From positions 1 through 22,332 of the forward strand of contig CAZNLL010000057.1 in assembly GCA_964573885.1 (NCBI GenBank): a DNA stretch of 22,332 bases, in the 5' to 3' direction. The notes under the pieces are model-generated. The model did no database searches. It worked only from the letters and a program-made list of their open reading frames with translations, and was not told the DNA's origin. Positions 8,302 to 15,341 of this stretch are shown here, piece by piece. The translations under genes and the position numbers were made by a program. Origin of the DNA: CAZNLL01 sp964573885. Its GTDB lineage: Bacteria; Desulfobacterota; DSM-4660; Desulfatiglandales; Desulfatiglandaceae. Positions within the stretch are counted from its first letter, which is position 1; each line of letters begins with the position of its first letter.

Positions 8302-9630
8302 TCATCCCTCTTCCATTCTAAAAGGCTGATAGTCCTTGGAAAAAGAGGGGCCCTCCCTCTGTCCCAGCCTGTGGCCCAGCAAGTTCGACCGGTCCGCGTA
8401 GTTAAGCAGGGTGAGCATGAGTTCGCTCCCCCTGAGAGGCCCCAGGCAGCCTTGAAGGGCACACACTTCGTCAAAGCGCTCGACGCCGTCTCTTCTTGTA
8501 TCCCCACCTACTATAAGGACCGGCACGGCTTCCCCCGAGTGGATAAGGGGCGACACGCTGGGCGTGGAATGGTCCCCTGTGACGGCCACAATCAGATCCT
8601 TTCGCCTTGTCACGGCATCCACCAATTCATTCAACCCCCTGTCCAGGGCCTGGATGGCGGCCCTTTTCCCCTCAGGGTCTCCCCTGTGTGCCACCTCGTC
8701 CGGCACCTTTGTGTGGACATGTATGAAATCATGTCCCCTGTCATTGAGGGCCATGCTTAGTCGTTCACGGATATCGCCCTCTGGATCGGGACTGTCTTCA
8801 ACTCGAAAAAGGGTTATTCCCAGTTCCAGGGCGAGACCGGCGTACATGTGTCCGGAGGCAATCAACATGGCCCTAAGTCCCCAGCGCCTGTAAAAAGGCA
8901 CCTGAACGATACTCCTGCCACACCTCTGGGTGGCCAGGAAATTGGCCTGGGGCACGTTCCTCTCTCGCCGAGCCAGGTTGTCTGGATGTTCCACAAGTTT
9001 GACATGGCACCATGTCAGGTATTCATTAAGGGCATGGGCGGTGAGGCGTGCCTCGTCAGGCTCGGGGTTGTGGTCCATGGGAAGGACGCGGGCCATGGGA
9101 CATCCTCTGATCATGGGATCTGAATCAGAGATGTGGGGGGAGACCATGCCGCGCAGAATGAGAATGCCGTCGTTGGGACCGGTTTTTTCGAGGGTAAAGC
9201 GAACGCCTCCTGCCTCGTAAGGAGTGATGGCCCCGTAAAGGGCTTCCAGCTCATCAGGGTTACCCTTGATCTCCTTCCTGCCGTATGCGAGCAGGGGAAT
9301 CCCTTCTTGAAAGACCACGTTGCACAGATGGGCCAGGCACAGGACATCTTGGTCGTCAAATCTCAAACCTGCCCCTACGGCCTCCAGAAGACCTCTTCCC
9401 GGAAAGGTTTCAAGGGCGTAACCAAAGAGCAGGTAATGGGCCGTCTCGCTGGGCAGGCATTGGCCCATAAGGGAGGCATGGAACAGGCCGTTGCTGCCCA
9501 TGTGCGCCAGCCTGTCCAGATTGGGCGTTTGAGCGGACTGGAGCGGGGTCCGGTGGTCCAGGGCGGGATAAGACCGGTCGCCCAAGCCGTCCAGGAGGAG
9601 GAGGATAATTTTTCGGGGCTCCTGTTCCAT
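8302..9630 (-). CDS. ApgM-like 2,3-bisphosphoglycerate-independent phosphoglycerate mutase family protein
   Basis: The N-terminus (KIILLLLDGLGDRSYP, then TPLQSAQTPNLDRLA) is the metal- and substrate-binding start of archaeal-type phosphoglycerate mutases of the alkaline phosphatase superfamily. Later metal-ligand regions are FIHVHTKVPDEVAHRG and VTGDHSTPSVSPLIHSGEAVPV. It is 442 residues, somewhat longer than the roughly 400 of ApgM. Members either interconvert 2- and 3-phosphoglycerate or act on other phosphoesters. It is the last gene of the run that begins with yedE and starts 13 bases after the TIM-barrel stop. A glycolytic enzyme here would be surprising, so a phosphotransfer step in selenium metabolism is possible; that is inference from context only. 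Confidence 0.8.
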   Translation of the reverse strand: MEQEPRKIILLLLDGLGDRSYPALDHRTPLQSAQTPNLDRLAHMGSNGLFHASLMGQCLPSETAHYLLFGYALETFPGRGLLEAVGAGLRFDDQDVLCLAHLCNVVFQEGIPLLAYGRKEIKGNPDELEALYGAITPYEAGGVRFTLEKTGPNDGILILRGMVSPHISDSDPMIRGCPMARVLPMDHNPEPDEARLTAHALNEYLTWCHVKLVEHPDNLARRERNVPQANFLATQRCGRSIVQVPFYRRWGLRAMLIASGHMYAGLALELGITLFRVEDSPDPEGDIRERLSMALNDRGHDFIHVHTKVPDEVAHRGDPEGKRAAIQALDRGLNELVDAVTRRKDLIVAVTGDHSTPSVSPLIHSGEAVPVLIVGGDTRRDGVERFDEVCALQGCLGPLRGSELMLTLLNYADRSNLLGHRLGQREGPSFSKDYQPFRMEEG

Positions 9631-9643
9631 GCCTTTTACCGGT

Positions 9644-10474
9644 TTAAGAGGCGGAAGAGCTTCTCGGGCTTTCCTCCTCAGTCAGGTGGGAACCGCTCGG
9701 CTTCTCGAGAAAATCCTTGATGATTTTCAATGTCCCCAGAAAGGGCGCAGGGTCCTTAATTTCAATGACCCACCAGGGGCAGCCCACATGCAGGAGAAGA
9801 GAGAGCCGGTCTTCAATGTCTTGGGAGCCTTGGGGGGGTATGTGACCCCGGCCGGAGATCTCAGTATGATAGACATGACCGTTGAAGACCCTGTCAGGGT
9901 GGGGGTTCGCAAAGTCTTCAAAGGAATACTGCTGGGACCGGACGGATTCACATACATAGGCATGACCAATATCCAGGGTCACCCCTGCGCCGCTTCTTCG
10001 AACCAGCTTTTCAAAGAGGTTGGGCTTGCTGGTCCACCCCCAGGCAAGGTTTTCGATGCACACCCTGACTCTGTGCTCGGCTCCGAAGTGGACCAGACTG
10101 CGAAGGTTCTGAATGGTGGCCTCCCATGAAAGGGGGAGGGTCGAGTCCTGGCCGAGACCGATATGGATGGTCAGGTATTGCCCCCCTGCCTTGGACAGGA
10201 GCCTGATGATTTTTCGAAACACGGCGTCCGCATCGGCAGCGCGGGCCGGGTCATCGTGGCCCAGATCAATTCTGTAAAAGGGGCAGTGATAGCGCACCTC
10301 AAAGGGGCTGAGAAGGGCCTGCTCTCTGACCCACCGCGATTCGTCAAGCGGGGTTTCAGGGAGGTGATCCAGGTCAAATGACCAGTCTATGCCTTGTAAG
10401 GTGTGTTCAAGGGCAAAGGCTTTGAGCTGGGTTATTTCTTCAAATATATTGGGGAGGACAAGCTTCGGTTTCAT
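9644..10474 (-). CDS. Sugar phosphate isomerase/epimerase-like TIM-barrel protein
   Basis: The 276-residue sequence shows the pattern of the xylose-isomerase-like TIM barrel (AP endonuclease 2 superfamily): YLTIHIGLGQ, RVCIENLAWGW with a conserved Glu-Asn, GVTLDIGHAY with Asp and His metal ligands, FNGHVYHTEISGRGHIPP, and WWVIEIKD near the end. These positions usually bind a divalent metal and a sugar or sugar phosphate. There is no strong ribosome site before ATG 10474. It lies 36 bases after the PP-loop-like gene and 13 bases before the ApgM-like gene, so the three are very probably co-transcribed. The substrate is unknown. The C-terminal 20 residues are rich in Ser and Glu and look disordered. 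Confidence 0.8.
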   Translation of the reverse strand: MKPKLVLPNIFEEITQLKAFALEHTLQGIDWSFDLDHLPETPLDESRWVREQALLSPFEVRYHCPFYRIDLGHDDPARAADADAVFRKIIRLLSKAGGQYLTIHIGLGQDSTLPLSWEATIQNLRSLVHFGAEHRVRVCIENLAWGWTSKPNLFEKLVRRSGAGVTLDIGHAYVCESVRSQQYSFEDFANPHPDRVFNGHVYHTEISGRGHIPPQGSQDIEDRLSLLLHVGCPWWVIEIKDPAPFLGTLKIIKDFLEKPSGSHLTEEESPRSSSAS

Positions 10475-10510
10475 CTAAATCCACGGCTTTTTCTAAGGGC
10501 CACTTTTTAT

Positions 10511-11347
10511 TCAGGGCCCGATCTGCTCTGCGGCAATCTTGAGGTGATCCGGCATCCGGCCCTTGATATAGGCCCCGACGATCCTTCGGGTCACGGGACA
10601 TGCAAATTCCTCCAGGTATTGTTGAACCTGCGCGCTATCCATGCAAACCGCACCGTTCACGCCTCTGTAATTGCCCGACAGGACGCAGCCGAGCTGCCCG
10701 GCACCCTCTTTCCATTCAAACCCCAGAAGATCGTTGATACGGTTCCCGTCACGGATGTGGCGCAAGGGCAGAATCAGCTCTGTGCCAAACTCCCTCGCCA
10801 GGCCTTCATACAGGGTCAAGGCCTCTCCGATCTGGTTGATTTTTACGGTCCCGTCGTGGGACTCTCGCTCCCCGGAGATAAGGGGGAGCCCGCCCAGCAG
10901 GTGTGAGAGGGGTATGCGCACGCTGTGAAGGTAGAGGTGGCAGCCCACACAGGGCGGGAAGACTCCGTATCTCGATATGAGCTCATTGGCAAACCGGCCG
11001 TTGAGGGCCTGCCAAAAGCGAGGCGAGCCTGTTACCAGGAGGTCATGGATCCTTGTCCCAGGCAATCGCTCTGAGAGGCGCTCAACCGCCCTCTCAACGC
11101 TTAAAAAGGCTCCGTACTCGGTCCCCGTGTAGGCATAGGTCGGAATCAGATCAGTGAAATCCCTGTCCTGAACCGCCTTCACGGCCGCGGCCACGCTGTC
11201 GCGGCCGGCTATCTCCACAAGGGCCACCCCCGTCATGGCCCTGTATTCGCCGATTTTTTCCGGGGGCAGGAGCCATTCCGGAAAAGAAGTAACCCCTTCC
11301 CCCTTCTCGGAATACAAGGCCCTCACCCTGGCACCGCGCTTCACCAT
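10511..11347 (-). CDS. PP-loop (adenine nucleotide alpha-hydrolase)-like protein of unknown function
   Basis: I do not recognise a named family, but the layout resembles PP-loop ATPases. EIAGRDSVAA (AGRDS at 47-51) stands where SGGxDS is expected at the end of strand 1; PPCVGCH (Cys133, Cys136) and LISGERESHDG (157-166) resemble the later metal-binding and nucleotide segments; LGCVLSGNYRG follows. PP-loop enzymes activate a substrate by adenylation and often then insert sulfur (TtcA, MnmA, ThiI, LarE). In a selenium operon this raises the possibility of a selenium-transfer enzyme, which is inference. Start ATG 11347 has GGAGG five bases upstream. It follows the DUF1858-like gene by 117 bases, the largest gap in the operon, and precedes the TIM-barrel gene. 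The degenerate loop (AG instead of SGG) may mean altered or lost ATPase activity. Confidence 0.65.
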   Translation of the reverse strand: MVKRGARVRALYSEKGEGVTSFPEWLLPPEKIGEYRAMTGVALVEIAGRDSVAAAVKAVQDRDFTDLIPTYAYTGTEYGAFLSVERAVERLSERLPGTRIHDLLVTGSPRFWQALNGRFANELISRYGVFPPCVGCHLYLHSVRIPLSHLLGGLPLISGERESHDGTVKINQIGEALTLYEGLAREFGTELILPLRHIRDGNRINDLLGFEWKEGAGQLGCVLSGNYRGVNGAVCMDSAQVQQYLEEFACPVTRRIVGAYIKGRMPDHLKIAAEQIGP

Positions 11348-11464
11348 CTGTTCCTCCGTGGATGGTGGTGGTCATCTCCTCACTCCATAACAGATGGGGC
11401 GGATTCCCTCAAGAAAAATGGCGGTGATGGGATCTTACCGAGAAAGAGCACAGGGGGCTCAGGC

Positions 11465-11698
11465 CTATTCCCCGGTTTTTGCAGCTTCCAGGTCCGCCAG
11501 GAGCATTTCCAGATCCAGCCCGTACTTCTTGGAGACATGCCTGAGGGTTTCAAAGAGGGCCTCACAGCATATGCACGCCCCTGCCTGTTGGTCGTACTCC
11601 CGGAACACGGCCTCGGTTTCCCTGTAGCGGTTTACCACATCCAGGACGGTTGTATCCGGGCTGATGGGGAGGTCCTTTTCAGGAGATCCCTTGTCCAT
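11465..11698 (-). CDS. DUF1858-like small redox-disulfide protein
   Basis: This 77-residue protein has the DUF1858 outline: an opening like ISPDTTVLDVVNRYRETEAVF, a cysteine motif at the start of a helix (ACICC, Cys42, Cys44 and Cys45), then TLRHVSKKYGLDLEMLLADLEAA. DUF1858 proteins are often annotated as hybrid-cluster-associated redox proteins. Three closely spaced cysteines, instead of the usual CxxC-like pair, could hold a metal, a disulfide or a persulfide. AAGGAGG lies 8 bases before ATG 11698. The gene overlaps the end of the YjeF-C-like gene by 20 bases, which ties it firmly to the operon. A carrier role for selenium or sulfur is a guess from the neighbours. Confidence 0.75.
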   Translation of the reverse strand: MDKGSPEKDLPISPDTTVLDVVNRYRETEAVFREYDQQAGACICCEALFETLRHVSKKYGLDLEMLLADLEAAKTGE

Positions 11699-12566
11699 AG
11701 GTATGGCCTCCTTGAGAGAGCACCTCCTCCAGGGCTCGCGGAATATGAATAATGATGTCTATGACCTGGGTGGCCGGGGTGGGCCTCGCATAGGAGCCTG
11801 CCACACGATTGGCCCTTGCCGCAGCCACGGCCGCGTCCTTTACCGGCATGCCCGATGCCATGAGCGCCGCCACAAGGCCTGTAAGCGTGTCACCCGTTCC
11901 CCCCATGGCCTCCATGGCCTCCTCGGAGGGGTGATCCACGAGGGCGCTGATACCGTTTTGATCTGCCACGTAGTCCTGTTTGCCCTTTACGAGCAGGCAT
12001 CGGGCTCCATTGCCATGCTGGTACGCGCGGCCAATAAGCTCGGGGACCCGATCTTTTTCGTGGAGCATGAATCCCCTGGTATAGAAGGGATGGGGCGCCT
12101 CCTCGTCCGCAAGAAAGGCAAGTTCGCCGGCATCGGGGGTGAAAAGGTCATAGGCCTTGGCCTGGCCGCTCATTTTGGCGGCATACATGAATCCTGCATC
12201 AGCGACGAGGGCTGGTCTCCTTTTCATGTCCTCCACTGAAAAGAGCACACGGTTGTGCCAGTCCACATCCGGCTGGAGGTAGTGGAAGGCGATGCAGTCA
12301 AAGGAGGCCTTTTTGAGGCGATCCGTCAGGTACTCGTACAGGTGCCGGCTGCCATGGCCCAGTCCCGTATCTCCCACCAGGTAGGCAAAGGGATGGCCGG
12401 TTCCGAGGACCTCCCCGGCCTTTATGGCCGCTGCAATCAGGGCGGGGGTCCCGCGGTTCACCGGGACTGATCTTTGATTCACGATGATTCCGTCGTCCAC
12501 GAGCACGGCCTCTCCGGCCACCAGGGGGAAGTCCTCCCTGGGCACGGTTCCCACTATGGCGAGCAT
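11679..12566 (-). CDS. YjeF C-terminal-like sugar kinase / NAD(P)H-hydrate dehydratase family protein
   Basis: This is a ribokinase-fold protein of 295 residues. The anion-hole motif GGTGDT (222-227, catalytic Asp226) followed by LTGLVAAL and the upstream LFTPDAGELAFL (141-152) are the signatures of the ADP/ATP-dependent NAD(P)HX dehydratase branch. The N-terminal epimerase domain normally fused in YjeF/Nnr is absent. The first 45 residues (PREDFPLVAGEAVLVDDG) are not typical of that family, so a different small-molecule kinase or dehydratase activity is possible. ATG 12566 lies inside the end of the DUF3343 gene (13-base overlap) and its stop overlaps the DUF1858-like start, so translation is coupled on both sides. 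This strict linkage to DUF3343 suggests a selenium-related job rather than NADHX repair. Confidence 0.75.
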   Translation of the reverse strand: MLAIVGTVPREDFPLVAGEAVLVDDGIIVNQRSVPVNRGTPALIAAAIKAGEVLGTGHPFAYLVGDTGLGHGSRHLYEYLTDRLKKASFDCIAFHYLQPDVDWHNRVLFSVEDMKRRPALVADAGFMYAAKMSGQAKAYDLFTPDAGELAFLADEEAPHPFYTRGFMLHEKDRVPELIGRAYQHGNGARCLLVKGKQDYVADQNGISALVDHPSEEAMEAMGGTGDTLTGLVAALMASGMPVKDAAVAAARANRVAGSYARPTPATQVIDIIIHIPRALEEVLSQGGHTYGQGIS

Positions 12567-13117
12567 TTGAGCTTCATTACCTCGTAGGCCAGTTGAAGGG
12601 CGTAGCCGCAGAGCGTGTGGCCGATCTCCCTGGGGTTGGGGGCGTCGCCGAGAGATTTGCCCACCATCTCCTGGGCAAGAAAGGGCACGTCAGGGCAGCC
12701 CCCGCCGGAGACATTGACCACAGTAAGGGTTTCTTTGTCAACGGTGAGCTTCATGTTGGCTGCCCTGACCATGAGATGCTGGCCGAAGTCCTTTTCCTGA
12801 AACAAATCCACCGGCTGGAGCAGGGGACTGCTCACCGGAACCACTTGGAGCGGGGGATTGCCCGTACTCTGAAGGGTGCGAAGGATATTGAGTTCCTCAA
12901 TGAGAGGGATCTCGATGACCAGGTCGCAGCCACTCCTTATGCCGGGCGGCGGGCCCATCACACGAATGTCCCACCCCTCCTCTTTGAGGATGGCCTCCGC
13001 GCGGATGACCTCGCTGGTGTTTTCAAAGACCAGAATCCCCCGGTCCAGGCTGGATCCTTGCTGGGCAGGTGTGGATTTGCGCTGTTTGAATATATTAAGA
13101 AAAGCCAATGAACTCAA
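12554..13117 (-). CDS. DUF3343-containing protein with long C-terminal extension
   Basis: Residues 26-70 (GILVFENTSEVIRAEAILKE ... GIRSGCDLVIEI, Cys64) match the DUF3343 fold, a family described as widespread in selenium-using prokaryotes and proposed to chaperone selenium. DUF3343 proteins are usually about 80-100 residues; this one has 187. The extra C-terminal region contains a striking VSGGGCPDVP motif (Cys141) and two further cysteines (170, 185), and I do not recognise it. The start is TTG 13117, inferred because it overlaps the TGA of the preceding TusA-like gene (TTGA) and no ATG lies near the domain start. The next gene starts within its last codons. Its position between a TusA-like carrier and a kinase-like enzyme suggests it receives selenium from the carrier. 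Confidence 0.8.
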   Translation of the reverse strand: MSSLAFLNIFKQRKSTPAQQGSSLDRGILVFENTSEVIRAEAILKEEGWDIRVMGPPPGIRSGCDLVIEIPLIEELNILRTLQSTGNPPLQVVPVSSPLLQPVDLFQEKDFGQHLMVRAANMKLTVDKETLTVVNVSGGGCPDVPFLAQEMVGKSLGDAPNPREIGHTLCGYALQLAYEVMKLKCSP

Positions 13118-13332
13118 TCTTTCTTGATGGTGATACGGTATCCTTCACCTTCTGCTTGTACGTCTTTCACCTGCCATCCCTGGCTCTCGGCGGCACGGCT
13201 TACATTTTCTTTGGAGGTATCCGTGTCCACCAGTACCATGATCTCCCCCTTGCCCTGGTCCTTGATCTCGTCCATGGTCATTAGCACAGGCTGTGGGCAG
13301 GAGAGTCCTCTTGCGTCAACGGTGCTGTTCAT
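13114..13332 (-). CDS. TusA/SirA-like sulfur (selenium) carrier protein
   Basis: This 72-residue protein has the TusA fold pattern: TVDARGLSCPQPVLMTMDEI with the persulfide-carrying Cys12 in a CPxP motif, then strand, helix and strand elements ending in YRITIKK. I chose ATG 13332 because GGGGAG lies eight bases upstream and the family sequence begins there; the frame remains open for 18 more codons into yedE. It overlaps the DUF3343 start by 4 bases and follows yedE by 17 bases. A yedE-tusA pair is a recurrent arrangement in selenium-using bacteria. It would carry a chalcogen from the transporter to DUF3343 or SelD; the receiving partner is inferred. Confidence 0.9.
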   Translation of the reverse strand: MNSTVDARGLSCPQPVLMTMDEIKDQGKGEIMVLVDTDTSKENVSRAAESQGWQVKDVQAEGEGYRITIKKD

Positions 13333-13349
13333 ATCCAATTCTCCCCTTG

Positions 13350-14438
13350 TTATTTCTTTCTCATGGTGAATCCGATGAAAAGGCACACAATGAGTCCTAT
13401 GATTACTGCGGCAATACCGTGGGGGCCCACGCCTTTGGGCGAACTGGCAAGACCGAAGTTGTGGGAGAACCCGGCGCCCACGATCATGCCCAGGACAAAT
13501 ACGGCAGAATCCCCGTCACCCTCGCCCGCCAGAAAGAGCTGGCGGCCTGGACAGCCTCCTGCCAAAGCAAAGGCAAGACCTGCGAGCATCATACCGCCGA
13601 AGTTCCACACGGACATGGTGTGAGACACGGGCTGCTTGGCAAAACCGGCATGGAACTGACCCAGGCCCAGATTCGTGAGAAAGGCGAAGACCACCAGAGC
13701 AAGTAGGCCCATGAAGAGGTGGGCCTGACGGAAAAGGATCAGGTCACGGAAGGCGCCCATGGTACAGAAACGGCTTCTCTGGGCCAGAAATCCAATGGCG
13801 AGACCTACCACCAGGGAGACAATCAGGGACGCGTGCATGGCGCCCGGCCCCTTGAGGCTGTAAAATAGGATGCCGCTCTTGGCCTGGCCTTGCACCCGGG
13901 GAAAGATGAACATGAGTACGAGAAATCCGACCATGGTCAGGGGAAGGAGCCATCCCACCGACGTATAGGTCTTTTCTGTGCGTCCCAGATTGTATCCTGC
14001 CCTTAAAAAGCGGGTTCCTATCCAGATGCCCACAATCAGTCCCGCCAGTCCCAGTATGGCGTTTCCGTCGCCTCCGGCAAGGCGCAGAAGGGCGCGCCAG
14101 GGGCATCCCAAAAAGACCAGTGCCCCGATCATGGCAAAGGCCCCCAGAATAAACCTGACAATAGGAGCCGACCCCACCCTTGACCTGAACTCCTTGAAGG
14201 CATAAGCGGCAATCAAAGAGCCCAGCACAAAGCCTATGATCTCCGGCCTCATATACTGGACCACGGCTGCACGGTGGAGCCCTGCGGCACCGGCAATATC
14301 CCTCTCAAAACAGGCCACGCAGATCCCCATGTTTCCGGGGTTGCCCAGCTTCTGAAGCAGGGGAGCGAGGATACCGATAAAGGCACCCACACCCATGATC
14401 CCCCATCGGCTTGCAACGATGTTTTCCAGTTGCGCCAT
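13350..14438 (-). CDS. yedE: YedE, putative selenium transporter
   Basis: This very hydrophobic 362-residue membrane protein has about ten predicted helices in two halves. The YeeE/YedE-type motifs occur in order: GICVACFERD (Cys40, Cys43), FLGCPWRALLRLAGGDGNA (Cys112), RSRFCTMGAFRD (Cys225) and GGCPGRQLFLAGEGDGDSA (Cys296). The repeated GCPxR...GDG(N/D)A element in both halves reflects internal duplication. YedE was proposed from comparative genomics to import selenium, and its relative YeeE imports thiosulfate through such cysteines. A strong AGGAGG precedes ATG 14438, and a TTGACA promoter with the shared palindromic operator lies about 100 bases upstream. It leads an eight-gene run down to 8302. 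Confidence 0.92.
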   Translation of the reverse strand: MAQLENIVASRWGIMGVGAFIGILAPLLQKLGNPGNMGICVACFERDIAGAAGLHRAAVVQYMRPEIIGFVLGSLIAAYAFKEFRSRVGSAPIVRFILGAFAMIGALVFLGCPWRALLRLAGGDGNAILGLAGLIVGIWIGTRFLRAGYNLGRTEKTYTSVGWLLPLTMVGFLVLMFIFPRVQGQAKSGILFYSLKGPGAMHASLIVSLVVGLAIGFLAQRSRFCTMGAFRDLILFRQAHLFMGLLALVVFAFLTNLGLGQFHAGFAKQPVSHTMSVWNFGGMMLAGLAFALAGGCPGRQLFLAGEGDGDSAVFVLGMIVGAGFSHNFGLASSPKGVGPHGIAAVIIGLIVCLFIGFTMRKK

Positions 14439-14512
14439 TCAGCACCTCCTTTTCAGCGTCCTCTATTCCCCACGCAGGGCGGGGGTTTGTTGTGGGTCAT
14501 CAGGTTGGGGTA

Positions 14513-14554
14513 TGAATATATTAACAAATTTGATATGTCAAACAGGAAATTCCT
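14513..14554 (-). promoter_or_regulatory. yedE operon promoter with upstream palindromic operator
   Basis: The minus strand has TTGACA (14541-14536) with a 17-nt spacer to TATTCA (14518-14513); TATATT at a 15-nt spacing is an alternative -10. Two bases upstream of the -35 is the palindrome AGGAATTTCCT (14554-14544). The palindrome core, the single variable base and the GTTTGA joint are the same as in the selD promoter, which argues for one regulator acting just upstream of RNA polymerase, the usual site for a LysR-type activator. Confidence 0.6.
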
Positions 14555-14671
14555 ATAGATAAAGCCATGAGTATCGGTCTTTTTGAGACATTTTTGGATT
14601 GCCCTCACTTTTTAAAGCTGGGTTTGCGGGATGTTATCTCGGGGTCAACGGGCCCGGATGGGGCCTGCCCG

Positions 14672-15133
14672 TCAGGAGGCCACCGGGCAGATCTTGCATG
14701 CCGTGACCCTTAAGATGTCCCTGGGGTCCATCAAGAGCAGTACTCCCCTGCGGCCCCCGTTGATAGCCACCCGGTCTATCCGGGCAAGGGTCTCTTCCAT
14801 AACCACGAGGAGAGGCCTGGTGGTGCCAAAGGGGCTTATGCCCCCCACCAGATACCCGGTAAGACGTTCGGCCGTGGTCCTGTCCGCCATGGCCACCCTC
14901 TTTAGGGAAAAGTACCGGGCCAGGCGTTTGAGATTCAATTTCCTGTCCCCGGGCATCAGGACCAGGGCATGACCCTTGGCGCCAAAGTCCACCACCAGGG
15001 TCTTTATGGTCTTCTCGAGGGGGATTCCGGTGGCCTGGGAGGCAAAGGCCGCTCCCTTTTCCCTGTGGTCATATTCCAGCACCTCAAAGGGGATTCCTTG
15101 GTTTTTCAAGAATTCCATGGCACGCGTGGACAT
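14672..15133 (-). CDS. YbaK/EbsC-family aminoacyl-tRNA deacylase
   Basis: This 153-residue single-domain protein matches YbaK: an N-terminal VLEYDH, a KTIKTLVV segment with the conserved Lys region (41-45), ALVLMPGDRKLNLKRLA, GYLVGGISPFGT (93-104) and VAINGGRRGVLLLMDP. YbaK hydrolyses Cys-tRNA(Pro). GAGGAG lies five bases before ATG 15133. It lies 199 bases downstream of the TusA-like selenoprotein and beyond that gene's terminator, so it probably has its own promoter (a poor TTGCAT/TATTGT pair is the best I see). Its place among selenium genes suggests it might also clear tRNA mischarged with Cys or Sec; this is speculation. The gap 15134-15295 holds no gene or tRNA that I can see. Confidence 0.88.
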   Translation of the reverse strand: MSTRAMEFLKNQGIPFEVLEYDHREKGAAFASQATGIPLEKTIKTLVVDFGAKGHALVLMPGDRKLNLKRLARYFSLKRVAMADRTTAERLTGYLVGGISPFGTTRPLLVVMEETLARIDRVAINGGRRGVLLLMDPRDILRVTACKICPVAS

Positions 15134-15295
15134 GTGATCTCCTCTTGATGTTGACAGCGGGCGTCAGGGCCCGGACAATACCCCTTTCTCGAGACCATGC
15201 AAGGGTGTGTCACGATTGGCCGGCTGATTTGTGAAGGGAAGAATGTCTCTTAAGGCGTGACTCTCATGAGACCTCAGTCCGTAAACGTTGGAGCC

Positions 15296-15341
15296 AAAAA
15301 AAGGGCCCTTCCGTCTCTTTGGGGTTTTCTTTTTAGGACCC
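15296..15341 (-). terminator. Intrinsic terminator after the TusA-like selenoprotein gene
   Basis: On the minus strand GGGTCCT (15341-15335) pairs over seven base pairs, including one G-U, with AGGGCCC (15309-15303), with a 25-nt loop, followed directly by seven Ts (15302-15296). The 5' arm overlaps the stop codon of the selenoprotein gene. It ends the MBL-LysR-selenoprotein unit before ybaK. Confidence 0.55.

Noticed and set aside
8247..8304. Possible UGA read-through at the end of the ApgM-like gene
   Set aside because: The protein already has its full domain. The extension is low-complexity, Pro-rich sequence, and the downstream hairpin is better explained as a shared terminator.
9133..9720. 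A long plus-strand open frame of 195 codons opposite the ApgM-like gene
   Set aside because: It lies antisense to a gene with clear family motifs, has no recognisable domain or ribosome site, and is a by-product of the GC-rich codon use on the other strand. The same applies to plus-strand frames at 12593-13111, 13293-13706, 7334-7783 and 8284-8760.
15134..15295. Gap examined for tRNA-Sec (selC) or another small RNA gene
   Set aside because: No cloverleaf pairing, T-loop sequence or CCA end could be found.
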